Positions 35,118 to 44,300 of a stretch of 64,000 nucleotides of DNA are shown here, piece after piece; position 1 is the stretch's first letter; each line of letters opens with the position of its first letter. The notes beneath the pieces are model-generated. The model saw nothing but the letters and a program-made list of their open reading frames with translations, did no database searches and had not been told where the DNA came from. The stretch comes from CAWCHZ01 sp963795555 (lineage in GTDB: Bacteria; Actinomycetota; Thermoleophilia; Solirubrobacterales; Solirubrobacteraceae), in assembly GCA_963795555.1 (NCBI GenBank), contig CAWCHZ010000002.1, positions 620,001 to 684,000 on the forward strand, in the 5' to 3' direction. A program made the translations under genes and the position numbers.

Positions 35118-36488
35118 GAATCAGCGCCAGCAGCTCGTCGCGGCGGCGCTCCATGTCCTCGCGCGAGACCAGCGACTCGAGGTTGAGCCGCAGCAGCGGC
35201 TCGGTGTTGGAGGGGCGCACGTTGAAGTGCCAGTCCTCGTAGTCGACCGAGAGCCCGTCGAGCCGCGACTGGCGACCGTCCGGGTAGCGCGCCGCGAGCT
35301 GGTCGAGCTTGGCGGCGCCGTCCAAGACGGTCGAGTTGATCTCGCCGGAGATGAAGTAGCGGCCGCGGTAGGGGGCGAGCAGCTCGGCGAGCGTCTGGCG
35401 TTCGACGCTGAGCAGCTCGAGGATCAGCAGCGCCGGGATCGTGCCCGAGTCCGCGCAGTAGAAGTCGCGGAAGTAGTAGTGGCCCGAGACCTCGCCGCCG
35501 AACAGCGCGTCGAGCTCGCGCATGCGGGTCTTGAAGAACGCGTGCCCAACGCGGTTGATCACCGCGGTGCCACCCGCGGCCTGGGCCGTGTCGGACACGG
35601 CGCGGCTCGCCCGTACGTCGTAGAGGATCGTCGCGCCGGGGAACTTGCGCAGCAGCGAGCGCGCCAGCAGCGCCGTCAGGAAGTCACCGTCGACGAACGC
35701 GCCCTGCTCGTCGACGAAGAAGCAGCGGTCGGCGTCGCCGTCCCAGGCGATGCCGAGATCCGCTCCCTCGGCGCGCACGCGCTCCATGATGTAGCGGCGG
35801 TTCTCCTCCAGCAGCGGGTTGGGCTCGTGATCGGGGAAGTCCCCATCGGGCTGCCACCAGGTCCTGACCAGATCGAGGCCGAGGCGCTCGAGCAGCGGCC
35901 CGACCATCGGCCCGGCCATGCCGTTGCCGCCGTCGACGACCACGCGTCGCGGCCGCACGCGCTCGGGCTCGATGAACGACAGCGCGCGCTGGTGGAACTC
36001 CGAATAGATGGCGACGCGCTCCACCGAGCCGCCCCCGGGCGCCGGGCCCAGGCCAGCCTCGATGCGGCGGCGCACGTCCTGGATGCCCGCGTCGCCGGAG
36101 AGGGCAACGGCCTGATCGCGCACGAGCTTGAAGCCGGTGTAGGCCTTGGGGTTGTGCGACGCGGTCACCATCGCCCCGCCGTCGAGCCCGCGCGCGCCGA
36201 CGAGGTAGTAGAGCATCTCGCTGCCGACGAGCCCGGCATCCAGCACCGCGGCGCCCTCGGCGATCAGGCCCTGCGCGAAGCGCCCGGCCAGCTCGGGGAG
36301 CTGAGCCGCATGTCGCGGCCGAGGCCGACTCGCAGCTGATCGGTCGACTTGCCGGCGAGCTCGGCCAGCACGCGCGCGAAGCCCCGCGCGACCAGCTCGG
36401 CGACGTCGCCGTCGATCTGCTCGCCATAGAGGCCACGCACGTCATAGGCCTTGAAGATGCCCGGGTCGATGGTCCTGGGCTCGCTCAT
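35110..36488 (-). pseudogene. Phosphomannomutase/phosphoglucomutase, frameshifted as read
   Basis: Two frames together make one alpha-D-phosphohexomutase of about 459 residues. The N-terminal part (36488 down to about 36298) starts IDPGIFKAYDVRGLYGEQIDG. The rest (from about 36298 to 35110) has the phosphoserine loop VTASHNPKAYTGFK, the metal loop IAWDGDADRCFF, the sugar-binding GGEVSGHYYF and the phosphate-binding RPSNTEPLLR. The frame changes at the GGGG run 36295-36298; one extra G would restore SSPELAGRF. It is either a true null allele or a homopolymer sequencing error. If intact it would interconvert sugar 6- and 1-phosphates for NDP-sugar synthesis. Confidence 0.88.
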
Positions 36489-36546
36489 CGCTCGTCTCGA
36501 TCCCGATCGTGGTCGCTCATCTGGTGTCGGGCTCGCTCATCGCTCG
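36477..36546 (-). repeat. Duplicated stop-start junction, enolase-superfamily / PMM
   Basis: The 18-mer GGGCTCGCTCATCGCTCG occurs at 36477-36494 and 36529-36546 (period 52). The upstream gene's stop (TCA 36537-36539) and the PMM start (CAT 36486-36488) each use one copy of the ATGA overlap. Confidence 0.9.
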
Positions 36547-37601
36547 CTCCACTCTCCCCAGCGAAAGCCGTGCTGCGCGATCTGCGGCGCGAGCGGGCTC
36601 GCCGGCAGACCGGGCGGCGGCGTGACGTCGTTGTAGCCGCCGGGGGCGACGTCATTTGGAGTATCGGGATGAAACAGCGACGCCAGGTACTGAATCTGCC
36701 CGCGTCCGGGGCCAAGCTCGAACTGCCCGCCGCCGTAGGCGCCGATCCCGCGCTGTTCGCAGTAGTCATAGGCGGCGCAGAGCGCCTCGATCGAGCCAAA
36801 GCGCGACGGCTTGACGTTCACCATCCGCGGCGCGAACGGCAGCGCCTCGATGTCGGCGATCGAGTGGATGTTGGCATCCCAGGTGATGCGCTGCCGATGC
36901 GGCCGCAGCACCGCTTCGGTCGCCTCGCTGAGCGCTGGGTCCTCGATCCAAGCCCGGGGGAAGGCCTCGGCGACGCGGCGGTAGAGCTCCGGGTCGGGCG
37001 GGTTGTCGACGACGCTGCCGTGATAGAGGCCCTTGAGGTCAACCGAGTCCACGGCGCCGGTCTTCACCAGCTCGGCGATCAGCGGATCGCTCCACGAGGG
37101 CGTCGGGTCGAGCTTGAAGCGCAGCGTCGGATAGCGCTCCAGCCGTCGCGTCAGCGGCTCGAGCGTCGCGGGCTCGCCGAGCCGCAGCGAGACGACGAAC
37201 GTCACCGACCGCGGCCCGCGCCCAACCGCGTCGGCAAGCGAGCGGCCCGCCTGGCGCAGGGCGAGATCCAGCGCCGCGCTCTCGAAGCCCCAGCGGCGAT
37301 AGAGCCGCGAGACCGCGCGCTCGGGCTCTTTGGGGAAAAGGTCGAGGCCCGCGAGCAGCGCCGAGAAGGAGCGCAGCGTGTGGCTACCCGCGAGCGGCAG
37401 CGTGGCGCCAGCTCGCTGCAGGACGTCGTGGTCGACCGCGTCGTAGGTGACATCCTCGCCAATCCCCTCCTCGCCGCCGCCGCGCAGGCGGATGACCGTC
37501 GTCTGGCGCGAGAAATCGCTCGAGACATCACGCGCGAGCCCCTCGAGCGCGTAGGAGTCGATCCGCAGGGAAAGATCGGCCAGTAGGTCGAAGGTGCTCA
37601 C
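36537..37601 (-). CDS. Enolase-superfamily protein (mandelate racemase/muconate cycloisomerase type)
   Basis: 354 residues. An N-terminal capping domain is followed by a TIM barrel with the superfamily's spaced acidic and lysine residues: FKLDPTPSW, SVDLKGLY, AWIEDPALSE, ITWDANIHS and MVNVKPSRFGS. The order resembles o-succinylbenzoate synthase and related subgroups, but the substrate cannot be assigned. First gene of a three-gene minus-strand operon with the mutase and the MBL hydrolase, suggesting sugar or sugar-acid metabolism. GTG 37601. Confidence 0.78.
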   Translation of the reverse strand: MSTFDLLADLSLRIDSYALEGLARDVSSDFSRQTTVIRLRGGGEEGIGEDVTYDAVDHDVLQRAGATLPLAGSHTLRSFSALLAGLDLFPKEPERAVSRLYRRWGFESAALDLALRQAGRSLADAVGRGPRSVTFVVSLRLGEPATLEPLTRRLERYPTLRFKLDPTPSWSDPLIAELVKTGAVDSVDLKGLYHGSVVDNPPDPELYRRVAEAFPRAWIEDPALSEATEAVLRPHRQRITWDANIHSIADIEALPFAPRMVNVKPSRFGSIEALCAAYDYCEQRGIGAYGGGQFELGPGRGQIQYLASLFHPDTPNDVAPGGYNDVTPPPGLPASPLAPQIAQHGFRWGEWSER

Positions 37602-37668
37602 GCGGCCGCCAGCCTAGCCGTTCGTCGGCGGGCGGGCGCTCGCCAGGGCGCCTCGTAGAATCAATCTC

Positions 37669-38418
37669 ATGTCCGGACACTCCAAATGGGCCTCGATCAA
37701 GCACAAGAAGGCCGTCGTCGACGCGCGCCGCGGCCAGCACTTCACCAAGCTCGCCCGCGCGATCAGCGTGGCCGCGCGCGAGGGTGGGGGCGACCCCGAC
37801 GGCAACGCGGCGCTGGCGACGGCGATCCAGAAGGCCCGCGAGGCCTCGATGCCGAAGGACAACATCGAGCGAGCGATCGCCAAGGGAACGGGCAGCGGGT
37901 CGGACGCCGATGCGATCGAGCGCGTCCTCTATGAGGGCTACGGACCAGGCGGCGTCGCGCTGCTGATCGAGGCGCACACCGACAACCGCAACCGCACCGG
38001 CGCCGAGGTGCGCCACATGCTCGCCAAGCATGGCGGCGCGTTGGGCGAGCCCGGGTCCGTGTCCTACCTGTTCGAGAAGCGCGGCGTGATCGTCGTCGAC
38101 GGCAGCCGCTACGACGAGGACGATCTGATCGTCGCGATCGACGCCGGCGCTGATGACATCGAGGTCGACGAGGACGAGCTGACGGTGATCAGCGAGCCGG
38201 CGGCGCTGGGCGCCGTGCGGCGGGCGTTGGAGGAGGCCCAGATCGAGATCGAGCGCGCCGACATCGAGCAGCGCCCCAGCTCACGCGTTCCGCTCGAAGA
38301 GGACCAGGCCGCCAAGCTGCTGCGGCTGATCGACGCGCTCGAGTCCAACGACGACGTCTCGACCGTCGACGCCAACTTCGAGGTCGACGCCGACGTGCTC
38401 GAGCGAGTGCTTGGCTAG
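37669..38418 (+). CDS. yebC: YebC/PmpR (TACO1-like) regulatory protein
   Basis: 249 residues, full length. Starts MSGHSKWASIKHKKAVVDARRG and has ALATAIQKAREASMPKDNIERAIAKGTG, YEGYGPGGVALLIEAHTDNRNRT and the DANFEVDADVLERVLG end. YebC proteins act at the ribosome or on DNA and are classically linked to ruvC; here ruvC follows 95 bp later. Confidence 0.97.
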   Translation: MSGHSKWASIKHKKAVVDARRGQHFTKLARAISVAAREGGGDPDGNAALATAIQKAREASMPKDNIERAIAKGTGSGSDADAIERVLYEGYGPGGVALLIEAHTDNRNRTGAEVRHMLAKHGGALGEPGSVSYLFEKRGVIVVDGSRYDEDDLIVAIDAGADDIEVDEDELTVISEPAALGAVRRALEEAQIEIERADIEQRPSSRVPLEEDQAAKLLRLIDALESNDDVSTVDANFEVDADVLERVLG

Positions 38419-38513
38419 GCGGGCTGGCGCTGAGCGGGGCCGTGGAGTAGGCGAGAGGCTGGGGCGCCCGCCGCCTGAAGGCATCCGCGGCGCAGCGCAG
38501 AATCCCGCCTGAG

Positions 38514-39011
38514 ATGGTCGTCATCGGAATCGATCCGGGCACCGCTCACACGGGCTTCGGCGTCGTAGAGCGGCGCGGCGAGCGCGTCGTGGCGCTCGAC
38601 GGCGGCGTCATCGAGACCGCCGCCTCGCTGGCGGCGCCCGACCGCCTCGCGGAGATCCACCGGCGGATCGGCGAGCTGCTCGACGCCCACCGGCCCGACG
38701 CCCTCGCCGTCGAGGATCTCTACTTCGGACACAACGTGCGCTCGGCCTTTGCGGTCGGGCAGGCCCGGGGCGTGATCCTGCTCGCCGCCGGCCAGCGCGG
38801 GGTGCCATGTCGCTCCTACACCCCCCAACAGGTCAAGGGCGCCGTCTGCGGCACCGGCCGCGCCGCCAAGGAGCAGGTCCAGCGGATGGTCCAGGCGCTG
38901 CTGGCGCTGCCCGAGCCGCCGCGACCTGACCACGCCGCCGATGCGCTTGCGGTGGCGATCTGCCACGCCAACCGGGCCCCCTGGCAGGCCGCGGTGGGGG
39001 CCGCGTCGTGA
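38514..39011 (+). CDS. ruvC: Holliday junction resolvase RuvC
   Basis: 165 residues. The catalytic acidic residues are in VIGIDPGTAHTGFGVV, ALAVEDLYFGHNVRSAFAVGQARGV and PDHAADALAVAICH. Also present is YTPQQVKGAVCGTGRAAKEQVQRMV. It cuts Holliday junctions moved by RuvAB. The stop codon is in a GTGA motif that recurs 65 bp later as the ruvA start. Confidence 0.97.
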   Translation: MVVIGIDPGTAHTGFGVVERRGERVVALDGGVIETAASLAAPDRLAEIHRRIGELLDAHRPDALAVEDLYFGHNVRSAFAVGQARGVILLAAGQRGVPCRSYTPQQVKGAVCGTGRAAKEQVQRMVQALLALPEPPRPDHAADALAVAICHANRAPWQAAVGAAS

Positions 39012-39079
39012 TCGGCGCTGCTCGCGCCGGCGGGCGCCTGCGTCGCCGGGTTGCCGCCTTGGGGGCCGCGTCGTGATCG
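38995..39079 (+). repeat. Duplicated stop-start junction, ruvC / ruvA
   Basis: The 20-mer TGGGGGCCGCGTCGTGATCG occurs at 38995-39014 and 39060-39079. The ruvC stop is TGA 39009-39011 in copy 1; the ruvA GTG 39073-39075 is in copy 2. Confidence 0.92.
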
Positions 39080-39672
39080 CGTTGGTGCGCGGGCAGGTGG
39101 CGATCCGTCGGGCCGACCACGTCGTCGTCGACGCCAACGGCGTCGGCTACCGCCTCGCCGTCTCCAGCCACACCCTCAACCAGGTCCCCGCGATCGGCAA
39201 GCAGGTCACCCTCCATGCGCATCTGGTCGTGCGCGAGGACGCGCTGTCGCTCTACGGCTTCGCGTCGGAGGCCGAGCGCGATCTCTTCCTGCTGCTGCTC
39301 GGCGTTCAGGGAGTCGGCCCCAAGGTGGCGCTCGCCGTCCTGTCGGGCGGCACGCCACGCGATCTGATCGGCGCGCTCGCCGCGGGCGACGCGACGCGCT
39401 TCCAGGCCGTGCCGGGGATCGGCCGGCGCACCGCGGAGCGGATCATCGTCGAGCTGCGCGACAAGGTGCTCGCCGGCGCGGATGGTGGGGAGGAGATCCA
39501 GGCAAGCCGGATCGCCGACGCCGAGCCGCGGGCGCTGGCGCGCGACGGACTGATCGGCCTCGGCTACTCGCTCGAGGAGGCGCACGAGCTGCTCGAGCTG
39601 GCTGGGGACGGCGATCAGCAGGACAGCGCCGAGGAGCTGATCGCGGCTGCGCTGCGGGTGGCAAGGCGATGA
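39073..39672 (+). CDS. ruvA: Holliday junction branch migration protein RuvA
   Basis: 199 residues with the three RuvA domains: the OB-fold (VIALVRGQVAIRRADHVVVDANGVGYRL), helix-hairpin-helix repeats (LLGVQGVGPKVALAVLSG, VPGIGRRTAERIIVELRDK) and the C-terminal RuvB-contacting helix bundle (LIGLGYSLEEAHELLE). GTG 39073 matches the normal RuvA start. Confidence 0.97.
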   Translation: MIALVRGQVAIRRADHVVVDANGVGYRLAVSSHTLNQVPAIGKQVTLHAHLVVREDALSLYGFASEAERDLFLLLLGVQGVGPKVALAVLSGGTPRDLIGALAAGDATRFQAVPGIGRRTAERIIVELRDKVLAGADGGEEIQASRIADAEPRALARDGLIGLGYSLEEAHELLELAGDGDQQDSAEELIAAALRVARR

Positions 39673-39722
39673 GCCTGATGTCGGTGGCTCTCGCGCGGAT
39701 CGTGGCGGTGGCGCGCCGATGA
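39655..39722 (+). repeat. Probable degenerate duplicated junction, ruvA / ruvB
   Basis: GGTGGCAAGGCGATGA ends ruvA and GGTGGCGCGCCGATGA begins ruvB 50 bp later (13 of 16 identical). Each contains an ATGA overlap motif. Confidence 0.5.
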
Positions 39723-40732
39723 CGATGGCGCGAATCCAGACCCCCGACGCGCTGGCCGAGGACGACTTCGAGCGCACCCTGCGCCCGCGTCGCCTGGAGG
39801 ACTTCGTCGGTCAGGATGCTCTGCGCGACCAGCTCGCCGTCTCGATCGCCGCGGCGCGCAGCCGCGGCGAGGCGCTCGACCACGTCCTGCTCGCGGGGCC
39901 CCCCGGCCTCGGAAAGACCTCGCTCGCCGGGATCATCGCCGCCGAGCTGGAGGTGCCGTTCATCCAGACAGCGGGCCCGGCGCTCGAGCGCAAGGGCGAC
40001 GTGGCCGCCTTCCTGACGGCGCTGGAGCCGGGCAGCGTCTTCTTCGTCGACGAGATCCACCGCCTGCCGCGAGCGCTCGAGGAGACCTTCTACCCGGCGA
40101 TGGAGGACCGGCGACTGCCGATCACCGTCGGGCAGGGCGCCGGCGCGCGCGTCGTGACGCTCGACCTGCCGCCGTTCACGCTCGTCGGGGCGACGACCCG
40201 CGCCGGGCTGCTCACAGCGCCCCTGCGCGACCGCTTCGGCATCCAGCACCGGCTCGACCACTACGGCGAGCGCGAGCTCGCCCAGATCGTCGGCCGCTCG
40301 GCGACGATCCTCGACGTCGTCATCGACGATGCCGGCGCGCTCGTCGTCGCCCAGCGCAGCCGCGGCACGCCGCGCGTCGCCAACCGACTGCTCAAGCGCG
40401 TGCGCGACTTCGCCGAGGTGCGCGGCGACGGCTCGATCGACGCGGACAGCGCGCGCGCGGCGCTGGCGCTGCTCGAAGTCGACGAGCGCGGCCTCGACCG
40501 TCTGGACCGCGAGATCCTGACCGCGATCTGCAGCAAGTTCCACGGCGGCCCGGTCGGCCTCTCGACGCTCGCCGTGGCGGTCGGCGAGGAGCCCGACACG
40601 GTCGAGGACATCTACGAGCCCTACCTGCTGCAGCTCGGGCTGATCAAGCGCACCCCGCGTGGACGGACCGCCACGCCGCACGCCTACGCCCACCTCGGCC
40701 TCGAGCCGCCGGGCCCGGGCGGGCTCTTCTAG
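39719..40732 (+). CDS. ruvB: Holliday junction helicase RuvB
   Basis: 337 residues. AAA+ motor with Walker A LLAGPPGLGKTSLAGI, Walker B SVFFVDEIHRL, sensor 1 LVGATTRAGLLTAPLRDRFGI and the C-terminal winged helix. It drives branch migration with RuvA. ATG 39719; a second ATG follows two codons later. Confidence 0.98.
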   Translation: MTMARIQTPDALAEDDFERTLRPRRLEDFVGQDALRDQLAVSIAAARSRGEALDHVLLAGPPGLGKTSLAGIIAAELEVPFIQTAGPALERKGDVAAFLTALEPGSVFFVDEIHRLPRALEETFYPAMEDRRLPITVGQGAGARVVTLDLPPFTLVGATTRAGLLTAPLRDRFGIQHRLDHYGERELAQIVGRSATILDVVIDDAGALVVAQRSRGTPRVANRLLKRVRDFAEVRGDGSIDADSARAALALLEVDERGLDRLDREILTAICSKFHGGPVGLSTLAVAVGEEPDTVEDIYEPYLLQLGLIKRTPRGRTATPHAYAHLGLEPPGPGGLF

Positions 40733-40751
40733 AGCAGCGGGTCCACCGCTG

Positions 40752-40820
40752 GATCGAGCGATATTGGGGGCGCCAGCAATTGCGCGGCAGCCAGTTCCCG
40801 GCCCCGTATCGCTCGGGGCC
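40752..40820. repeat. Interspersed palindromic element, copy 2
   Basis: This is the counterpart of 1251-1320: same leading GATCGAGCGATATTGGGG and closing CCCCGTATCGC block. The arms GAGCGATATTGGGGG and CCCCGTATCGCTC can pair. It lies 20 bp after ruvB. Confidence 0.6.
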
Positions 40821-40906
40821 GCCCCCCGCTAAGCAGCGATGGCGCCAGAGGCCCGCGTGGCCGACCGCGTACCCTTCGTAGCGGCCCTCCTACGCTTGCC
40901 AACAGC

Positions 40907-41356
40907 ATGGCTCATCTCTTCATCTGCCCCAACTGCGGTCATCGTGAGGCGCCCAGCGCGCGCACGGTCGGCTTCGGGCGCAGGCCGACGACCTGCGAGA
41001 AGTGCGGCTTCGGCTTTCTCTTCGAGCTGCTCGACGACTACTATCCGGCACCCAACGCCGCCTTCTTCCTGACCGACGGCAAGGGGCGCCTGATCGGCTG
41101 CGGGCGGGGATCCTTCGAGCTGACCGGACTGGCCGAGGAGCGCGCGATCGGCCAGCCGATCCAGGAGGCGCTGGGGCTGCGCTTCGAGAACGGCGACGAC
41201 CCGGTCGGCACGGCGCTGGAGTGGGGGGTGCGCGTGCTGGGCAAGCGGGTCCACCTCCAGGCGCGCGGCGAGCCCGCCGCCGAGGCGGTCGCCGACCTGT
41301 TCCCCGCCTACGACGGTGACGGCGGGCTGCTCGTGGTCCTGACCCCCGCCAAGTAG
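40907..41356 (+). CDS. Zinc-ribbon / PAS-like sensor protein
   Basis: 149 residues. An N-terminal zinc ribbon, C7-x2-C10 and C30-x2-C33, precedes a PAS-like domain (APNAAFFLTDGKGRLIGCGRGSFELTGLAEERAIGQPIQEALGLRF). There is no output domain, so it may act through a partner. The cytosolic function is unknown. It lies between ruvB and secDF, with its stop 10 bp before the secDF start. Confidence 0.7.
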   Translation: MAHLFICPNCGHREAPSARTVGFGRRPTTCEKCGFGFLFELLDDYYPAPNAAFFLTDGKGRLIGCGRGSFELTGLAEERAIGQPIQEALGLRFENGDDPVGTALEWGVRVLGKRVHLQARGEPAAEAVADLFPAYDGDGGLLVVLTPAK

Positions 41357-41366
41357 CATCCGCGAG

Positions 41367-44300
41367 ATGTCTGCGCGCCGTCGCAATGGCCTGATCCTGC
41401 TGCTCGTCGCCGGGCTGATCGCCGCCTCGGCAGTGGCCATCGCGACCAAGAAGACCCGCCTTGGACTCGACCTCAAGGGCGGCGTCGAGCTGATCTACCA
41501 GGGCGAGCCGACGCCGCAGTCGCAGGTGACCCCGGCTGCGCTCGATCGGGCGGTGACGATCATGCGCGCGCGTGTGGACAAGCTCGGCGTCTCCGAGCCG
41601 GAGATCCAGCGCTACGGCGGCAACCAGCTCGACGTCGCGCTGCCCGACGTCAAGAACGCCCAGCGCGCCGAGCAGCAGGTCGGCAAGACCGCTCAGCTGT
41701 TCTTCTACGACTGGGAGGCCAACGTCATCGGGCCCGACGCCAAGCCCGATCCGACCAGCGGCGCGGTCACCGGCGATCCCAACGCACCCGGCACGCTGGG
41801 CTCGATGAGCCAGTACCAGGCGGTCCAGCTGGCGGCCAAGCGCCCGCCGACCTACAACCCGACCCGCACCGCCAACACCCAGTACTACCTCGTCGACGAC
41901 GCCACCCACACGGTCCTGCGCGGCCCGGAGGCCAATCGCGCCGACCTATTCGCCGAGCAGGGCCAGCCGCCCGGAACGCGCGTCGTGACGGTCAACCCCG
42001 GCACGGTCGTCGTCCAGGCGGTGCGCCCCTCGACGCTCTCCCAGAGCGCCCCGTGGGACCACTACTACGTGCTCAACGACGCGCCGGCGCTGTCAGGCAC
42101 GGATATCACCGACCCCAAGCAGACCTTCGACAACAGCCCCGGGGGGACCGGCGCGCCGATCGTCAGCTTCAACTTCACCTCAAAGGGGCGCACCGCATTC
42201 CAGCAGGTGACGAAGACGATCGCCCAGCGCGGCGCGTCGCTGCAGCTGCCCGGCACCGCGGCGAGCGCGGTCTTCCAGCACTTCGCGATCGTCCTCGACA
42301 ACCAGCTGGTCTCGGTCCCGTACATCGACTTCACAGCCAATCCAAACGGCATCGACGGGACCAACGGCGCCGACATCCAGGGCGGCTTCACGATCCAGAG
42401 CGCCCAGGATCTCGCCAACCTGCTGCAGCTCGGCGCGCTGCCGATCAAGCTCAAGCTGATCTCGCAGTCGCAGGTCTCCGCGACGCTCGGCAAGCAGGCG
42501 CTGCACCAGGGCCTGATCGCCGGGCTCGTCGGCCTCGGCGTGGTCGTGCTGTTCCTGCTGACCTTCTATCGCGTCCTCGGGCTGATCGCGACGGGCGGGC
42601 TGGTGATCTACGCCATCTACTTCTTCGCGCTGATCAAGCTCGTCCCCGTGACGCTGACGCTGCCGGGCATCGCCGGCCTGATCCTCACGATCGGCGTCGC
42701 CGCCGACGCCAACATCGTGATCTTCGAGCGCGTCAAGGAGGAGATCCGCGGCGGGCGCTCGATTCCGGCCGGAGTCGCCGCGGGCTACAAGAAGGGCCTC
42801 TCGGCGATCATCGACGCCAACGTCGTCACGCTGATGACCGCGTTCATCCTCTTCATCCTGGCGACCGCCGGGGTCAAGGGCTTTGCCTTCACGCTGGGCA
42901 TCGGCACGCTCGTCTCGCTCTTCACCGCCGTCATGGCGACGCAGGCGTTCCTCGGCAGCACGGGCCGAACACGGCTGGTCTCGAGCCCCGCACTGCTCGG
43001 CGCCGGGCCCCAGCGACGGCGCTGGCGATTCGACTTCATGGGCGCCTCGCGCTGGTTCTTCACGCTGTCGGGCTGCATCCTGGCGATCGGGGCGCTGTCG
43101 ATCGGTGGCCGCGGGCTGCACTTCGGCATCGACTTCACCTCCGGCACGCGGATCACCACCGCGCTCAGCCATCCCGCGTCGGAGAGCCAGATCCGCGCGG
43201 TGATGAGCCGGGCCGGCTATCCGGACGCCTCGGTGCAGAAGGTCGTCAACCACCAGCTCGGCCCCAACGCCTACCAGATCTCATCGGCCAAGCTCGGCCC
43301 AGGCGCGGTTCAGAGCGTGCGCCAGCGACTCGATCAGCACTTCGGCACGGTCAACTTCTCCAACCAGTCGATCGGCCCCACGTTCGGCCAGACGGTCGCC
43401 AACAAGGCGATCATCGCCATCATCGCCTCGCTGGTGGTGATCACCGCCTACATCGCGCTGCGCTTCGAGTGGAAGTACGCCGTGCCGGTGCTGATCGCGT
43501 TGATGCACGATGTGCTGATCACCGCCGGCGTCTACTCGCTGACCGGCCGGCAGGTCACCACGTCGACTGTCGCGGCGCTGTTGACGATCTTGGGCTACTC
43601 GCTCTACGACACGATCATCGTCTTCGACCGCGTGCGCGAGAACGTCCCGCGGATGCCGCGAGCGGCGTTCTCGCAGATCGTCAACCGGTCGATGTCGGAG
43701 GTGCTGACGCGCTCGTTGGCGACCAGCTTCTGCACGCTGCTGCCGATCATCGCGCTGTTGATCTTCGGCGGCGCGACGCTGCAGGACTTCGCCTTCGCGC
43801 TGCTGGTCGGCGTCGCGTCGGGTGCGTACTCGTCGATCTTCATCGCCTCGCCCGTGCTGACCCACTGGAAGGAGCGCGAGCCGATCTACGCGCGCCGCCG
43901 CGAGCGGATCAGGCGCGAGGCCGGCGGCCTGGTGCCGGCCTATGCCGTGGCGACGATCGCGGGCGCGCCGACCGATGTCGAGCCCCCCGCTCGGCCCGCG
44001 CGACGGCGGCGGGCGGCGCTCGCCGACGTGCCCGACGAGGTCAGCGAGGAGGAGTTCCAGCAACTGGTGCGCGAGCTGGACATCGAGCAGCCGGCCTCCG
44101 GGCAGGCGCCTGACGCGCTCGGAGCGCCTGACGCGCTCGGAGCGCCTGACGCGCTGCAAGCGCCTGACGCGCTGCAAGCGCCTGACGCGCTGCAAGCGCC
44201 TGACGCGCTGCAAGCGCCTGACGCGCTGCAAGCGCCTGACGCGCTGCAAGCGCGTCAGGGCAACGGCGCCCGGCGGCGGCGCGAGCGTCGCGTGCTCACG

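Noticed and set aside
44106..44249. Possible CRISPR-like array
   Set aside because: Units are contiguous 18-mers without spacers and in frame with secDF, so it is a coding tandem repeat.
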